NCBI RefSeq assembly: GCF_003732275.1 | Contig: NZ_MOBM01000038.1 | Location: forward strand, 434,001 to 498,000 | Direction of reading: 5' to 3' | Source: Pseudomonas frederiksbergensis | GTDB lineage: Bacteria > Pseudomonadota > Gammaproteobacteria > Pseudomonadales > Pseudomonadaceae | DNA length: 64,000 nt | Part shown: positions 44,660 to 53,305 of the stretch, piece by piece | How positions within the stretch are numbered: position 1 is the first letter of the stretch | How the letters are laid out: the number at the start of each line of letters is the position of its first letter | Position numbers and translations under genes: made by a program | The notes under the pieces: model-generated | The model's database searches: none | What the model was told of the DNA's origin: nothing | What the model saw: the letters and a program-made list of their open reading frames with translations, nothing else

Positions 44660-44670
44660 GAGGCCATCCC

Positions 44671-46155
44671 TCACACCGCAGTTTTCACAGCAGTAGGACT
44701 CGGCCGCATCACACTCAACCCGTAATAAATCAGCCCACCAAGGGCCGAGCCGGTGAACCAGCCGTAGCTGTAGAACCAGCTGAACGCATCGCTGCCCAGC
44801 GACAGCAGCGTCAATGCCACCGGCACGCCGAACGCGATAAAACCGAACCAGTGCCACGCCGGGTAAACGTCATCGCGGTAGAGACCCGCCAGATCCAGCT
44901 GCTGTTTCTTGATCAGGAAATAGTCCACCACCATGATCCCGGCGATCGGCCCCAACAGACTCGAATAGCCCAGCAACCAGTTGGAATACACCGTCTCCAG
45001 GCTCAAATCCGAAACGATCAGCCCCAGCTTTTTCAACAATTCATGAGCCATCAGCGCCAAGCCGACCAGCCCCGTGAGGATCACCGCTTTGGTGCGGTTG
45101 ATGATCTTGGGCGCAACGTTCTGGAAGTCGTTGGTCGGCGAAACGATGTTGGCCGCGGTGTTTGTGGACAACGTGGCGATGATGATCAGCGCCATGGCCA
45201 GGGCGACCCAGACCGGGCTCTGGATATGGCCGATCAGGGTGACCGGATCGGAAACAGTGACGCCCACCAGTTTTACCGAAGCGGCCGTCATCACCACGCC
45301 GAGGGAGGCGAACAGGAACATGGTCAGGGGCAAGCCGATAATCTGCCCGATAATCTGATCCTTCTGGCTTCTCGCGTAGCGACTGAAGTCCGGAATATTC
45401 AGCGACAAGGTGGCCCAGAAGCCAACCATGGCGGTCAGCCCGGCGGCAAAGTAACTGACCACGCTGGCCCCTTCCGGACGCTTGGCCGGGATCGCCATCA
45501 ATTCGCTCATCGATACGTTCGGCATCGCCCACATCAGCAGCCCCACGCCGACCAGTACCAGTAACGGTGCGGACAGTGTTTCCAGCCATTTGATCGAGTC
45601 CGCGCCGCGAATCACCACCCACAGGTTCAAGGCCCAGAACACCATGAAGCCGATCACTTCACCGGTGCCGCCGAGGGCTTTCCAGTCATCGAACACCGAC
45701 CCGAGAAACAGGTGAATCGCCAACCCGCCAAACATGGTCTGGATGCCGAACCAGCCACACGCTACCAGGGCACGGATCAGGCATGGAATGTTGGAACCGA
45801 GGATGCCGAAGGACGAACGCAGCAACACCGGGAATGGGATGCCGTACTTGGTGCCGGGGAAGGCGTTCAGGGTCAGTGGAATCAGCACGATAATGTTGGC
45901 GAACAGAATCGCCAGCAGCGCTTCGCCGACGGTCAGCCCGAAATAAGCGGTGAGCACGCCGCCGAGGGTATAGGTCGGCACGCAGATCGCCATGCCGACC
46001 CATAACGCGGTGATGTGCCATTTGTTCCAGGTTCGTTCATGCACCTTGGTTGGTGCCATGTCGTGGTTGTAACGGGGACTGTCAAGGACATCGCTGCCGG
46101 CTTCTAGCTCAAACAAGCCGTCGCGCTCGGTCACTTGCGATCTGATCTGTTGCAT
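44671..46155 (-). CDS. NCS1-family nucleobase:cation symporter (pyrimidine/uracil or allantoin type)
   Basis: A 494-residue inner-membrane transporter with about 12 helices. The N-terminus DMAPTKVHERTWNKWHI is typical of NCS1, followed by GGVLTAYFGLTVGEALLAI and GTKYGIPFPVLLRSSFGI. SLNIPDFSRYARS lies in the middle. ATG at 46155 has gtggagcggcc upstream and is preferred to the longer frames starting at 46191 or 46281. Its place beside the pyrimidine degradation genes suggests uptake of uracil, thymine or a dihydro-derivative. Confidence 0.9.
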   Translation of the reverse strand: MQQIRSQVTERDGLFELEAGSDVLDSPRYNHDMAPTKVHERTWNKWHITALWVGMAICVPTYTLGGVLTAYFGLTVGEALLAILFANIIVLIPLTLNAFPGTKYGIPFPVLLRSSFGILGSNIPCLIRALVACGWFGIQTMFGGLAIHLFLGSVFDDWKALGGTGEVIGFMVFWALNLWVVIRGADSIKWLETLSAPLLVLVGVGLLMWAMPNVSMSELMAIPAKRPEGASVVSYFAAGLTAMVGFWATLSLNIPDFSRYARSQKDQIIGQIIGLPLTMFLFASLGVVMTAASVKLVGVTVSDPVTLIGHIQSPVWVALAMALIIIATLSTNTAANIVSPTNDFQNVAPKIINRTKAVILTGLVGLALMAHELLKKLGLIVSDLSLETVYSNWLLGYSSLLGPIAGIMVVDYFLIKKQQLDLAGLYRDDVYPAWHWFGFIAFGVPVALTLLSLGSDAFSWFYSYGWFTGSALGGLIYYGLSVMRPSPTAVKTAV

Positions 46156-46777
46156 GGCCGCTCCACTGTTCTTTTGATTATTTTTGCTCATCAGGGGCTG
46201 GCGCGAGACGCGCGAGCCGGACGATGGCCGGAGAAACTGACAACTTTTACGGACCGGCCAAGGTGTCAGCGGCGGCATCAATAAACGTGCCGGGTACCCC
46301 GCTTACGCATCGGGCAGTGCCATAAAATTTCGCTAACCAACTGATATTGATCAGCTTTATTTATCCAACTATTGAATCCGCGGTGAGTTGCGATGCCACT
46401 CAGGCCGAATGTCAGGCAAGTTGTCCGAACAGTCAGGACTCAATCTGGTGCGTCGATCTTTTTTGAAAGACTGCGCCTCAACCATAGACCATCTACAAGC
46501 GGCTGATTTCACATAGAAAATCTCGTCTATTTTTGGAACCTGTCAAGTGCGTCAAAATGGTGAGAGGCCTCACCATTTTGGTGATTTTCAGTTTTAATCG
46601 TTATTTATCAATCAGTTAAAACAGTCATAAGCTTATAAAAAATATTCTTGCTCAATCCGTAAACTGCAGCTAGCGTCTATTCTTGACAGCGCTGACAGGA
46701 ATACACCGATTGGCGTCTGCTTCATATAAAACATTTAGAACCGGCATCAGTCGGTCAATGCCTGCGAGGAACTCGGA
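46156..46777. other. 622-base divergent regulatory region of the pyrimidine locus
   Basis: It lies between the transporter gene (minus) and the dihydropyrimidinase gene (plus), is clearly AT-richer than its surroundings from 46320, and contains an 11-bp palindrome at 46554-46579. No gene is seen. Promoters for both directions should be here. Confidence 0.6.
46554..46579. promoter_or_regulatory. 11-bp perfect palindrome, candidate operator
   Basis: aaaatggtgag and ctcaccatttt face each other across aggc. It sits in the divergent promoter region and is followed by an extra gtgattttc half. The RutR-like TetR protein at 51.2 kb is the natural candidate to bind here. No T run follows, so a terminator is less likely. 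Confidence 0.5.
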
Positions 46778-48217
46778 ATGTCTCTGTTGATCCGTGGCGC
46801 CACCGTTATTACCCATGATGAAAGTTATCGCGCCGACGTCTATTGCGCCGAGGGCGTGATCAAAGCCATCGGTGAAAACCTTGATGTTCCCGCCGATGCC
46901 GAAGTGCTCGACGGCAGCGGCCAATACCTGATGCCCGGCGGCATCGACCCGCACACTCATATGCAGTTGCCCTTCATGGGTACGGTGGCCAGCGAAGACT
47001 TCTTCAGCGGCACCGCGGCGGGGCTTGCCGGCGGCACCACCTCGATCATCGACTTCGTGATTCCCAACCCGCAGCAATCGTTGATGGAGGCATTTCATCA
47101 ATGGCGCGGCTGGGCCGAGAAGTCGGCGTCGGACTACGGTTTCCACGTCGCCATTACCTGGTGGAGCGAGCAGGTCCGCGAAGAAATGGCTGAGCTGGTG
47201 AGCCATCACGGGGTCAACAGCTTCAAGCATTTCATGGCCTACAAGAACGCGATCATGGCTGCCGACGATACGCTGGTGGCGAGTTTCGAGCGGTGTCTGG
47301 AATTGGGCGCAGTGCCCACCGTGCATGCGGAAAACGGCGAGCTGGTCTATCACCTGCAACGCAAGTTGATGGCCCAGGGCATGACCGGGCCGGAAGCGCA
47401 CCCGCTGTCGCGACCTTCGCAGGTGGAAGGTGAAGCCGCGAGCCGGGCGATCCGTATTGCCGAAACCCTCGGCACGCCGCTGTACCTGGTCCACGTCTCG
47501 ACCAAGGAAGCCCTCGACGAAATCACCTATGCCCGCAGCAAGGGTCAACAGGTCTACGGCGAAGTGCTGGCCGGGCATTTGCTGCTGGACGACAGCGTTT
47601 ACCAACACCCGGACTGGCAGACCGCCGCCGGTTACGTAATGAGCCCGCCCTTCCGTCCTCACGGCCATCAGGAAGCCCTTTGGCATGGCTTGCAATCAGG
47701 CAACCTGCACACCACCGCCACCGACCACTGCTGCTTCTGCGCCGAGCAAAAAGCCGCCGGCCGTGACGACTTCAGCAAGATTCCCAACGGCACCGCCGGC
47801 ATCGAAGACCGCATGGCAGTGCTCTGGGATGAAGGGGTGAACACCGGGCGCTTGTCGATGCAACATTTCGTTGCCCTCACCTCCACCAACACCGCGAAGA
47901 TCTTCAACCTCTATCCGCGCAAGGGTGCGATTCGTGTGGGCGCTGATGCCGATCTGGTGCTGTGGGATCCGGAAGGCACGCGGACGATTTCAGCCAAGAC
48001 CCATCACCAGCAAGTCGACTTCAACATCTTCGAAGGCAAGACCGTGCGCGGCGTGCCGAGCCACACCGTCAGCCAGGGCCGAGTGGTGTGGGCCGATGGT
48101 GATTTGCGGGCCGAGCGTGGTGCCGGTCGGTATGTCGAACGGCCGGCGTATCCGGCGGTGTTCGATTTGCTGAGCAAGCGGGCTGAATTGTGCAGGCCGG
48201 TTGCTGTGAAACGCTGA
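46778..48217 (+). CDS. hydA: Dihydropyrimidinase (D-hydantoinase)
   Basis: A 479-residue cytoplasmic binuclear zinc amidohydrolase that opens dihydrouracil or dihydrothymine to the N-carbamoyl-beta-amino acid. The metal motif is PGGIDPHTHMQLP (near residue 55). The carbamylated lysine is probably in SFKHFMAYKNAIM. Later metal ligands are in TVHAENGE, LYLVHVS and TTATDHCCF. Length and order match bacterial hydantoinases. ATG follows cgaggaactcgga. It opens the plus-strand arm of the locus; PreT follows with a REPIN between. Confidence 0.94.
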   Translation: MSLLIRGATVITHDESYRADVYCAEGVIKAIGENLDVPADAEVLDGSGQYLMPGGIDPHTHMQLPFMGTVASEDFFSGTAAGLAGGTTSIIDFVIPNPQQSLMEAFHQWRGWAEKSASDYGFHVAITWWSEQVREEMAELVSHHGVNSFKHFMAYKNAIMAADDTLVASFERCLELGAVPTVHAENGELVYHLQRKLMAQGMTGPEAHPLSRPSQVEGEAASRAIRIAETLGTPLYLVHVSTKEALDEITYARSKGQQVYGEVLAGHLLLDDSVYQHPDWQTAAGYVMSPPFRPHGHQEALWHGLQSGNLHTTATDHCCFCAEQKAAGRDDFSKIPNGTAGIEDRMAVLWDEGVNTGRLSMQHFVALTSTNTAKIFNLYPRKGAIRVGADADLVLWDPEGTRTISAKTHHQQVDFNIFEGKTVRGVPSHTVSQGRVVWADGDLRAERGAGRYVERPAYPAVFDLLSKRAELCRPVAVKR

Positions 48218-48232
48218 AATCGAGGCCTTCGG

Positions 48233-48301
48233 CCTTCGCGAGCAAGCCCGCTCCCACAAGGGAACGCATTCCAAATGTGGGAGCGGGCTTGCTCGCGAAG
48301 G
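48233..48301. repeat. REPIN, GCGAGCAAGCCCGCTCCCAC type
   Basis: A compact inverted pair between hydA and preT; the loop reads aagggaacgcattccaaa. Confidence 0.9.
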
Positions 48302-48372
48302 CGGCAGTCCTGACAACACAAAAACCAATGCCCACCAGAGGCAATACCTCAAATAACCGTGAGGCCAACACC

Positions 48373-49740
48373 GTGATCAAGACCCTGAACCACCTCCCGC
48401 ATCCCCATGAGGACGCGGCCGCCCTCGCCGGCCACTTCACCGATCTGGCGCCGCCGCTCAACGACCGTCAGGCGCATCTGGAAGCCTCGCGCTGCCTGTA
48501 TTGCTACGACGCGCCGTGCGTGAATGCCTGTCCGAGTGACATCGACATTCCGTCGTTCATCCGCAATATCCATCAGGAAAACGTTCAGGGCGCCGCGCAG
48601 AAAATCCTCTCGGCGAACATCCTCGGCGGCAGTTGCGCCCGGGTCTGCCCGACGGAGATTCTTTGCCAGCAAGCCTGCGTGCGCAACAACGCCCAAGAAT
48701 GCGCGCCGGTGCTGATCGGCCTGTTGCAACGCTACGCCGTGGACAACGCACACTTCAGCGAACACCCGTTCCAACGCGCCGCCGCAACTGGCAAGCGCAT
48801 CGCTGTGGTGGGTGCCGGTCCGGCCGGTTTGTCCTGCGCGCACCGCAGTGCCATGCACGGCCATGACGTGGTGATTTTCGAGGCGCGGGAAAAGGCTGGT
48901 GGACTCAACGAATACGGGATCGCCAAGTACAAACTGGTGGACGATTACGCGCAGAAGGAGCTTGAATTCCTGATGGGGATTGGCGGGATCGAAATTCGTC
49001 ACGGGCAGAAGCTCGGCGACAACCTGACCCTCAGCGAACTGCATCAGCAATTCGATGCGGTGTTCCTCGGCCTCGGTCTGGCCGCCAGCAAACAGCTGGG
49101 TCTGGCCCACGAGGATGCCCCCGGCCTGCTTGCCGCCACCGACTACATCCGCGAACTGCGCCAGGCCGATGACCTGACGCAACTGCCGCTGGCCGAGCGC
49201 TGCATCGTCCTTGGTGCCGGCAACACCGCCATCGACATGGCCGTGCAAATGGCTCGCCTCGGCGCTCGCGACGTCAATCTTGTGTACCGCCGCGGCGTCG
49301 AGGACATGGGCGCCACCGGTCACGAACAGGACATCGCCAAGGCCAATCAGGTGCGTCTGCTGACCTGGGCTCAACCGCAAGAAGTGCTGCTCGACGATAA
49401 GGGCAAGGTGCGCGGCATGCGCTTCGCCCGCACCCGGTTGGTGGATGGTCGCCTGCAAACCACTGGCGAAACCTTTGAACTGGCCGCCGACGCGATCTTC
49501 AAAGCCATAGGCCAAGCCTTCGACAACAGCACCCTCGCCGATCCGCTGGCCCGTGAACTCAAGCGTCAGGGCGACCGCATCCTCGTCGACGAACAGCTGC
49601 GTACCAGCATTCCCGGGGTGTATGCCGGTGGCGATTGCACCAGCCTCGATCAGGACCTCACCGTGCAAGCCGTGCAGCACGGCAAGCTGGCCGCCGAGGC
49701 CATCAACGCTCAACTCATGCTCAACGTGGAGGCTGCGTAA
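48373..49740 (+). CDS. preT: NAD-dependent dihydropyrimidine dehydrogenase subunit PreT
   Basis: A 455-residue flavoprotein that transfers electrons from NAD(P)H to PreA. N-terminal Fe-S ligands are in ASRCLYCYDAPCVNACPS and GSCARVCPTEILCQQACV. The FAD-binding motif is VVGAGPAGLSCAH near residue 135, the NAD(P) motif VLGAGNTAIDMAV near 275, and the C-terminal FAD motif GVYAGGDCT. GTG at 48373 with gaggcc upstream is the likely start; the open frame upstream is REP sequence. The stop abuts the ATG of preA, so the two are translationally linked. Confidence 0.94.
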   Translation: MIKTLNHLPHPHEDAAALAGHFTDLAPPLNDRQAHLEASRCLYCYDAPCVNACPSDIDIPSFIRNIHQENVQGAAQKILSANILGGSCARVCPTEILCQQACVRNNAQECAPVLIGLLQRYAVDNAHFSEHPFQRAAATGKRIAVVGAGPAGLSCAHRSAMHGHDVVIFEAREKAGGLNEYGIAKYKLVDDYAQKELEFLMGIGGIEIRHGQKLGDNLTLSELHQQFDAVFLGLGLAASKQLGLAHEDAPGLLAATDYIRELRQADDLTQLPLAERCIVLGAGNTAIDMAVQMARLGARDVNLVYRRGVEDMGATGHEQDIAKANQVRLLTWAQPQEVLLDDKGKVRGMRFARTRLVDGRLQTTGETFELAADAIFKAIGQAFDNSTLADPLARELKRQGDRILVDEQLRTSIPGVYAGGDCTSLDQDLTVQAVQHGKLAAEAINAQLMLNVEAA

Positions 49741-51015
49741 ATGGCCGATCTCTCGATTTTTTTCGCCGGCATCAAAGCCCCCAATCCGTTCTGGCTGGCT
49801 TCCGCGCCGCCGACCGACAAAGCCTACAACGTGGTTCGCGCGTTCGAGGCAGGCTGGGGCGGCGTGGTCTGGAAAACCCTGGGTGAAGACCCGGCGGCGG
49901 TCAACGTGTCGTCGCGTTACTCGGCGCACTTCGGGGCTAATCGGGAGGTGCTTGGTTTTAACAACATTGAACTGATCACCGACCGTTCGCTGGAAATCAA
50001 CCTGCGTGAAATTACCCAGGTCAAAAAGGACTGGCCGGACCGCGCGCTGATCGTGTCGCTGATGGTGCCCTGCGTCGAAGAGTCGTGGAAAAACATCCTG
50101 CCGCTGGTGGAAGCCACCGGGGCCGATGGCATCGAGTTGAATTTCGGCTGCCCCCACGGCATGCCGGAACGGGGCATGGGCGCGGCGGTCGGCCAGGTGC
50201 CGGAATACGTCGAACAGGTCACCCGCTGGTGCAAGACCTATTGCTCGCTGCCGGTGATCGTCAAGCTCACGCCGAACATCACCGACATCCGCGTCGCCGC
50301 CCGTGCCGCTTACCGGGGCGGGGCTGATGCGGTGTCGTTGATCAACACCATCAACTCGATCACCAGCGTCAACCTGGAACGCATGGTCGCCAATCCCGCC
50401 GTCGGCAGCCAAAGCACCCATGGCGGTTATTGCGGTTCGGCGGTGAAGCCGATTGCGTTGAACATGGTCGCCGAAATCGCCCGCGATCCGCAGACCCAGG
50501 GCTTGCCGATCTGTGGCATTGGCGGGATTGGCAGTTGGCGCGATGCGGCGGAATTCATTGCCCTGGGCAGCGGCGCGGTGCAGGTATGCACGGCAGCAAT
50601 GCTGCATGGTTTCCGGATTGTCGAGGAGATGAAGGACGGTTTATCACGCTGGATGGACAGTCAGGGCTACGCCAGCGTCTCGGAATTTTCCGGGCGGGCG
50701 GTGGGCAATACCACGGACTGGAAGTACCTGGACATCAACTATCAGGTGATTGCGAAGATTGATCAGGCGGCGTGCATCGGTTGCGGTCGTTGTCACATCG
50801 CTTGCGAAGACACCTCGCACCAGGCGATTGCGAGCCTTAAGCAGGCGGACGGGACGCATAAATATGAAGTGATTGATGATGAGTGCGTGGGGTGCAACCT
50901 GTGTCAGATCACCTGCCCGGTGCAGGATTGCATCGAAATGGTGCCGATGGATACCGGCAAGCCGTTTCTGGATTGGAACCATGATCCGAGGAATCCGTAC
51001 CATGTCGCGGTCTGA
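49741..51015 (+). CDS. preA: NAD-dependent dihydropyrimidine dehydrogenase subunit PreA
   Basis: A 424-residue FMN/Fe-S subunit that reduces uracil and thymine. The TIM-barrel dihydroorotate-dehydrogenase-like domain (about 1-310) has ELNFGCPHGMPERGMG with the active-site region, and ICGIGGIGSWRDAAEFI for FMN phosphate. The C-terminal ferredoxin part (about 335-400) binds two [4Fe-4S] clusters via CIGCGRCHIACED and CVGCNLCQITCPVQDC. It starts at the base after the preT stop. Confidence 0.95.
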   Translation: MADLSIFFAGIKAPNPFWLASAPPTDKAYNVVRAFEAGWGGVVWKTLGEDPAAVNVSSRYSAHFGANREVLGFNNIELITDRSLEINLREITQVKKDWPDRALIVSLMVPCVEESWKNILPLVEATGADGIELNFGCPHGMPERGMGAAVGQVPEYVEQVTRWCKTYCSLPVIVKLTPNITDIRVAARAAYRGGADAVSLINTINSITSVNLERMVANPAVGSQSTHGGYCGSAVKPIALNMVAEIARDPQTQGLPICGIGGIGSWRDAAEFIALGSGAVQVCTAAMLHGFRIVEEMKDGLSRWMDSQGYASVSEFSGRAVGNTTDWKYLDINYQVIAKIDQAACIGCGRCHIACEDTSHQAIASLKQADGTHKYEVIDDECVGCNLCQITCPVQDCIEMVPMDTGKPFLDWNHDPRNPYHVAV

Positions 51016-51038
51016 ACTCAGCGGCGCCTGAACTGACG

Positions 51039-51134
51039 CCTTCGCGAGCAAGCCCGCTCCCACAGTGGATCAACTTCGCGCACAAATCCTGTGTTCGCTA
51101 GAGATTTAATGTGGGAGCGGGCTTGCTCGCGAAG
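51039..51134. repeat. REPIN, GCGAGCAAGCCCGCTCCCAC type
   Basis: Opposed copies starting at ccttcgcg (51039) and ending gcgaag (51134), between the convergent preA and TetR genes. Confidence 0.88.
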
Positions 51135-51158
51135 AGGCCAGCTGCTGCGCCGCAAACC

Positions 51159-51779
51159 TCAAGGCTCCAACCCGATCCCGCGCAATATCACGCTGGTCAC
51201 CGTCTGAACCGCCCGCTCGAACTGCATGTCCGACAACGGCTGGTGATCATTAAGAATATTCACCTGGTGATCAAAGTCGGCGTAATGCTGGGTCGAGGCC
51301 CAGATCATGTACAGCAGGCTGGAAGGCTCCACCGGCAGGATGCGTTTGTCCTCCACCCACTGGCGAATTTTCGCTTCTTTCATCTTGGCCCAGTCGTACA
51401 GGCTGGCGTCCAGTTTCTCACCCAGTGTCGGCGCACCGTGGATGATTTCGTTGGCCCAGACTTTCGAGCCGTAAGGGCGACTGCGGGAATGGTTCATCTT
51501 GGCGCGGATATAGCTGCTGAGCACCACTCGCGGGTCGTCGAACATCTCGAAGCACAGGGCGTCCTGCTTCCAGACCTCCAGCAAACCCAGCAACACCGCG
51601 CTGTACAGCTCGCTCTTGGTGCTGAAGTAGTAATGCAGGTTGGAACGCGGCAATTGCACTTCGGCGGCGATGTCAGCCATGGCGGTGCTGCCGAAACCTT
51701 TTTCGGCGAAGACTTTTTCGGCCCCCAGCAGAATCTTTTCGACGTTACTGCGACGAATCTCGATCTTGTGATTGCCCAT
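51159..51779 (-). CDS. TetR-family regulator, RutR-like (pyrimidine catabolism)
   Basis: A 206-residue repressor. The helix-turn-helix region (about 18-60) has ILLGAEKVFAEKGFGSTAMA and AAEVQLPRSNLHYYFSTKSELY. The C-terminal effector domain contains LLYMIWASTQHYADFDHQV, which matches the RutR-type end IWASTQHYADF almost exactly. E. coli RutR binds uracil and thymine. Its place at the end of the locus makes it the likely local regulator. ATG at 51779 is the natural start; the longer frame to 52178 covers the divergent copC gene. Confidence 0.9.
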   Translation of the reverse strand: MGNHKIEIRRSNVEKILLGAEKVFAEKGFGSTAMADIAAEVQLPRSNLHYYFSTKSELYSAVLLGLLEVWKQDALCFEMFDDPRVVLSSYIRAKMNHSRSRPYGSKVWANEIIHGAPTLGEKLDASLYDWAKMKEAKIRQWVEDKRILPVEPSSLLYMIWASTQHYADFDHQVNILNDHQPLSDMQFERAVQTVTSVILRGIGLEP

Positions 51780-51918
51780 GAGGGCTCCCTGACAACAGCG
51801 TTGATCAAGACTAGCATCCGCTCTGGATCGGGGCGACAGGGGAAAACGAAACTTCGTACGGTGGTCTTGTGGCAGGTAAACTGGCCGCCTCTTTGAACCT
51901 GCCTCCGAGGTCTTCACG

Positions 51919-52284
51919 ATGCTGCTCAAGAACGCCCTGACCACCACCGCCCTTCTCGGCTCGTTGCTCGCCGCCTCATCGGTGTTTGCCCACGCGCACC
52001 TGAAAAGCCAGACCCCGGCGGCCGACAGCACCGTCAGCGCGCCCTCGGAGCTGCGCCTGAAGTTTTCCGAAGGGGTTGAAGCGACGTTCACCAAAGTGAC
52101 GATCAGCAAAGACGGTGCCGACATCCCGGTAAAAAACCTCGCCACCGAAGGCAGCGACAAGAAAACCCTGATCGTCACCCCTGCCGTGCCGTTGGCCGCT
52201 GGCGATTACAAAGTCGAATGGCACGCCGTGTCGGTCGACACCCATAAAAGTGAAGGCGCCTATCGCTTCAAGGTCGGTCAGTAA
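51919..52284 (+). CDS. copC: Copper-binding periplasmic protein CopC
   Basis: A 121-residue protein with a signal peptide ending VFAHAHLK (mature start at His near residue 25). The mature N-terminal histidine, the SAPSELRLKFSEGVEATFTKV strand and GDYKVEWHAVSVDTHKSEGA, with late His and Asp, are the CopC copper(II)-site features. It lacks the Met-rich Cu(I) site of longer CopC proteins. copD starts three bases after the stop. Confidence 0.92.
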   Translation: MLLKNALTTTALLGSLLAASSVFAHAHLKSQTPAADSTVSAPSELRLKFSEGVEATFTKVTISKDGADIPVKNLATEGSDKKTLIVTPAVPLAAGDYKVEWHAVSVDTHKSEGAYRFKVGQ

Positions 52285-52287
52285 TTC

Positions 52288-53148
52288 ATGACCGATGCGC
52301 TGGTGCTGTGCCGCTTTCTGCATTTCACCGTGGTGCTGATGCTGTTCGGGGCCTGGGTGTTCAGGCCTCTGCTGTTGGGCCGTGAAACCGCGTGGCTGGA
52401 TCCATCTCTGGCGCGTGTGACCCGCTGGCTTACCGCTGTAGCGTTAATCAGTGGCGTCGGCTGGTTGCTGCTGATCACCGCCAGCATGGCCGGCTCCGCG
52501 GACGCGGCACTTGATCCGGCGACGCTAGGCCTGGTGCTGAGCAATACCTTTTTCGGTCAGGTCTGGCGTTGGCATCTGCTGCTCAATCTGTTGCTCATGG
52601 CCCTGCTGCTGACGCCCTGGCGTTCCAGTTCGCTTTGGCGCATCAGCCTTTCGAGCTTGCTGCTGGCGACGCTGGCCCCGGTCGGTCATGGCGCCATGCT
52701 CGATGGCCTGCAAGGCCAGTTGCTGATTCTTAACCAGATCATTCACCTGGCGTGCGTCGGCGCCTGGCTGGGTGGGTTGATGCTGTTGGTGATGATCCTG
52801 CGCCAACCGGCCGATCATCCCTTGAGCGCGATATTGCAACGCTTCAGCGGGATCGGTTACGCCTTGGTGGCGGGGCTGGTGATGACCGGGCTGATCAACG
52901 TGCGGGTATTGACCGGCGTGTTCTGGCCGACGCCGTTGCTGTCCGGGTTTGCGCTGATCCTGCTGATCAAGGTTGTGCTGGTGATCGGGATGCTGGGGTT
53001 GGCGCTGTTCAATCGGCGGCGGGTCAAGGATTGCCAGCAGCGCCCGGACCTGTTGCGTGCCAGCGTCGTGCTGGAGTGGTTGCTGGGGATTGGCGCGGTG
53101 GCAGCGGTTTCGCTACTGGGCACCATGCCGCCGATGACTACTGCCTGA
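52288..53148 (+). CDS. copD: Copper homeostasis membrane protein CopD
   Basis: A 286-residue inner-membrane protein with about 8 helices. It has CRFLHFTVVLMLFGAWVFRP at the start, NQIIHLACVGAWLGGLMLL near residue 150 and the C-terminal helix EWLLGIGAVAAVSLLGTMPP. Conserved histidines are on helices. CopCD pairs are linked with copper uptake or tolerance. It is the second gene of a tight two-gene operon. Confidence 0.9.
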   Translation: MTDALVLCRFLHFTVVLMLFGAWVFRPLLLGRETAWLDPSLARVTRWLTAVALISGVGWLLLITASMAGSADAALDPATLGLVLSNTFFGQVWRWHLLLNLLLMALLLTPWRSSSLWRISLSSLLLATLAPVGHGAMLDGLQGQLLILNQIIHLACVGAWLGGLMLLVMILRQPADHPLSAILQRFSGIGYALVAGLVMTGLINVRVLTGVFWPTPLLSGFALILLIKVVLVIGMLGLALFNRRRVKDCQQRPDLLRASVVLEWLLGIGAVAAVSLLGTMPPMTTA

Positions 53149-53170
53149 ACACACCTCCAATGTGGGAGCC

Positions 53171-53284
53171 CTGTGGCGAGGGGGCTTGCCCCCGTTTGAG
53201 TGCGTAGCGCTCACAAGATTTTTGCTACAACAGACATTTTGGGGCTGCTTCGCAGCCCAACGGGGGCAAGCCCCCTCGCCACAG
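53171..53284. repeat. REPIN, TGTGGCGAGGGGGCTTGCCCCCG type
   Basis: Outer arms at 53171-53194 and 53261-53284, with an inner pair around ggggctgcttcgcagccc. It lies between convergent copD and the efflux membrane-fusion gene. Confidence 0.88.
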
Positions 53285-53305
53285 GTCGCTCCTACAAGGA
53301 CCGTG

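Noticed and set aside
46683..46733. ttgaca at 46683 with tataaa at 46728 as the hydA promoter
   Set aside because: The spacing of about 39 bases is far too long for one sigma-70 promoter, and no matching partner at 16-18 bases was found for either box.
48349..50607. A 752-codon minus-strand open frame opposite preT and preA
   Set aside because: It covers two clear plus-strand genes; its His/Gln/Gly-rich translation has no domain.
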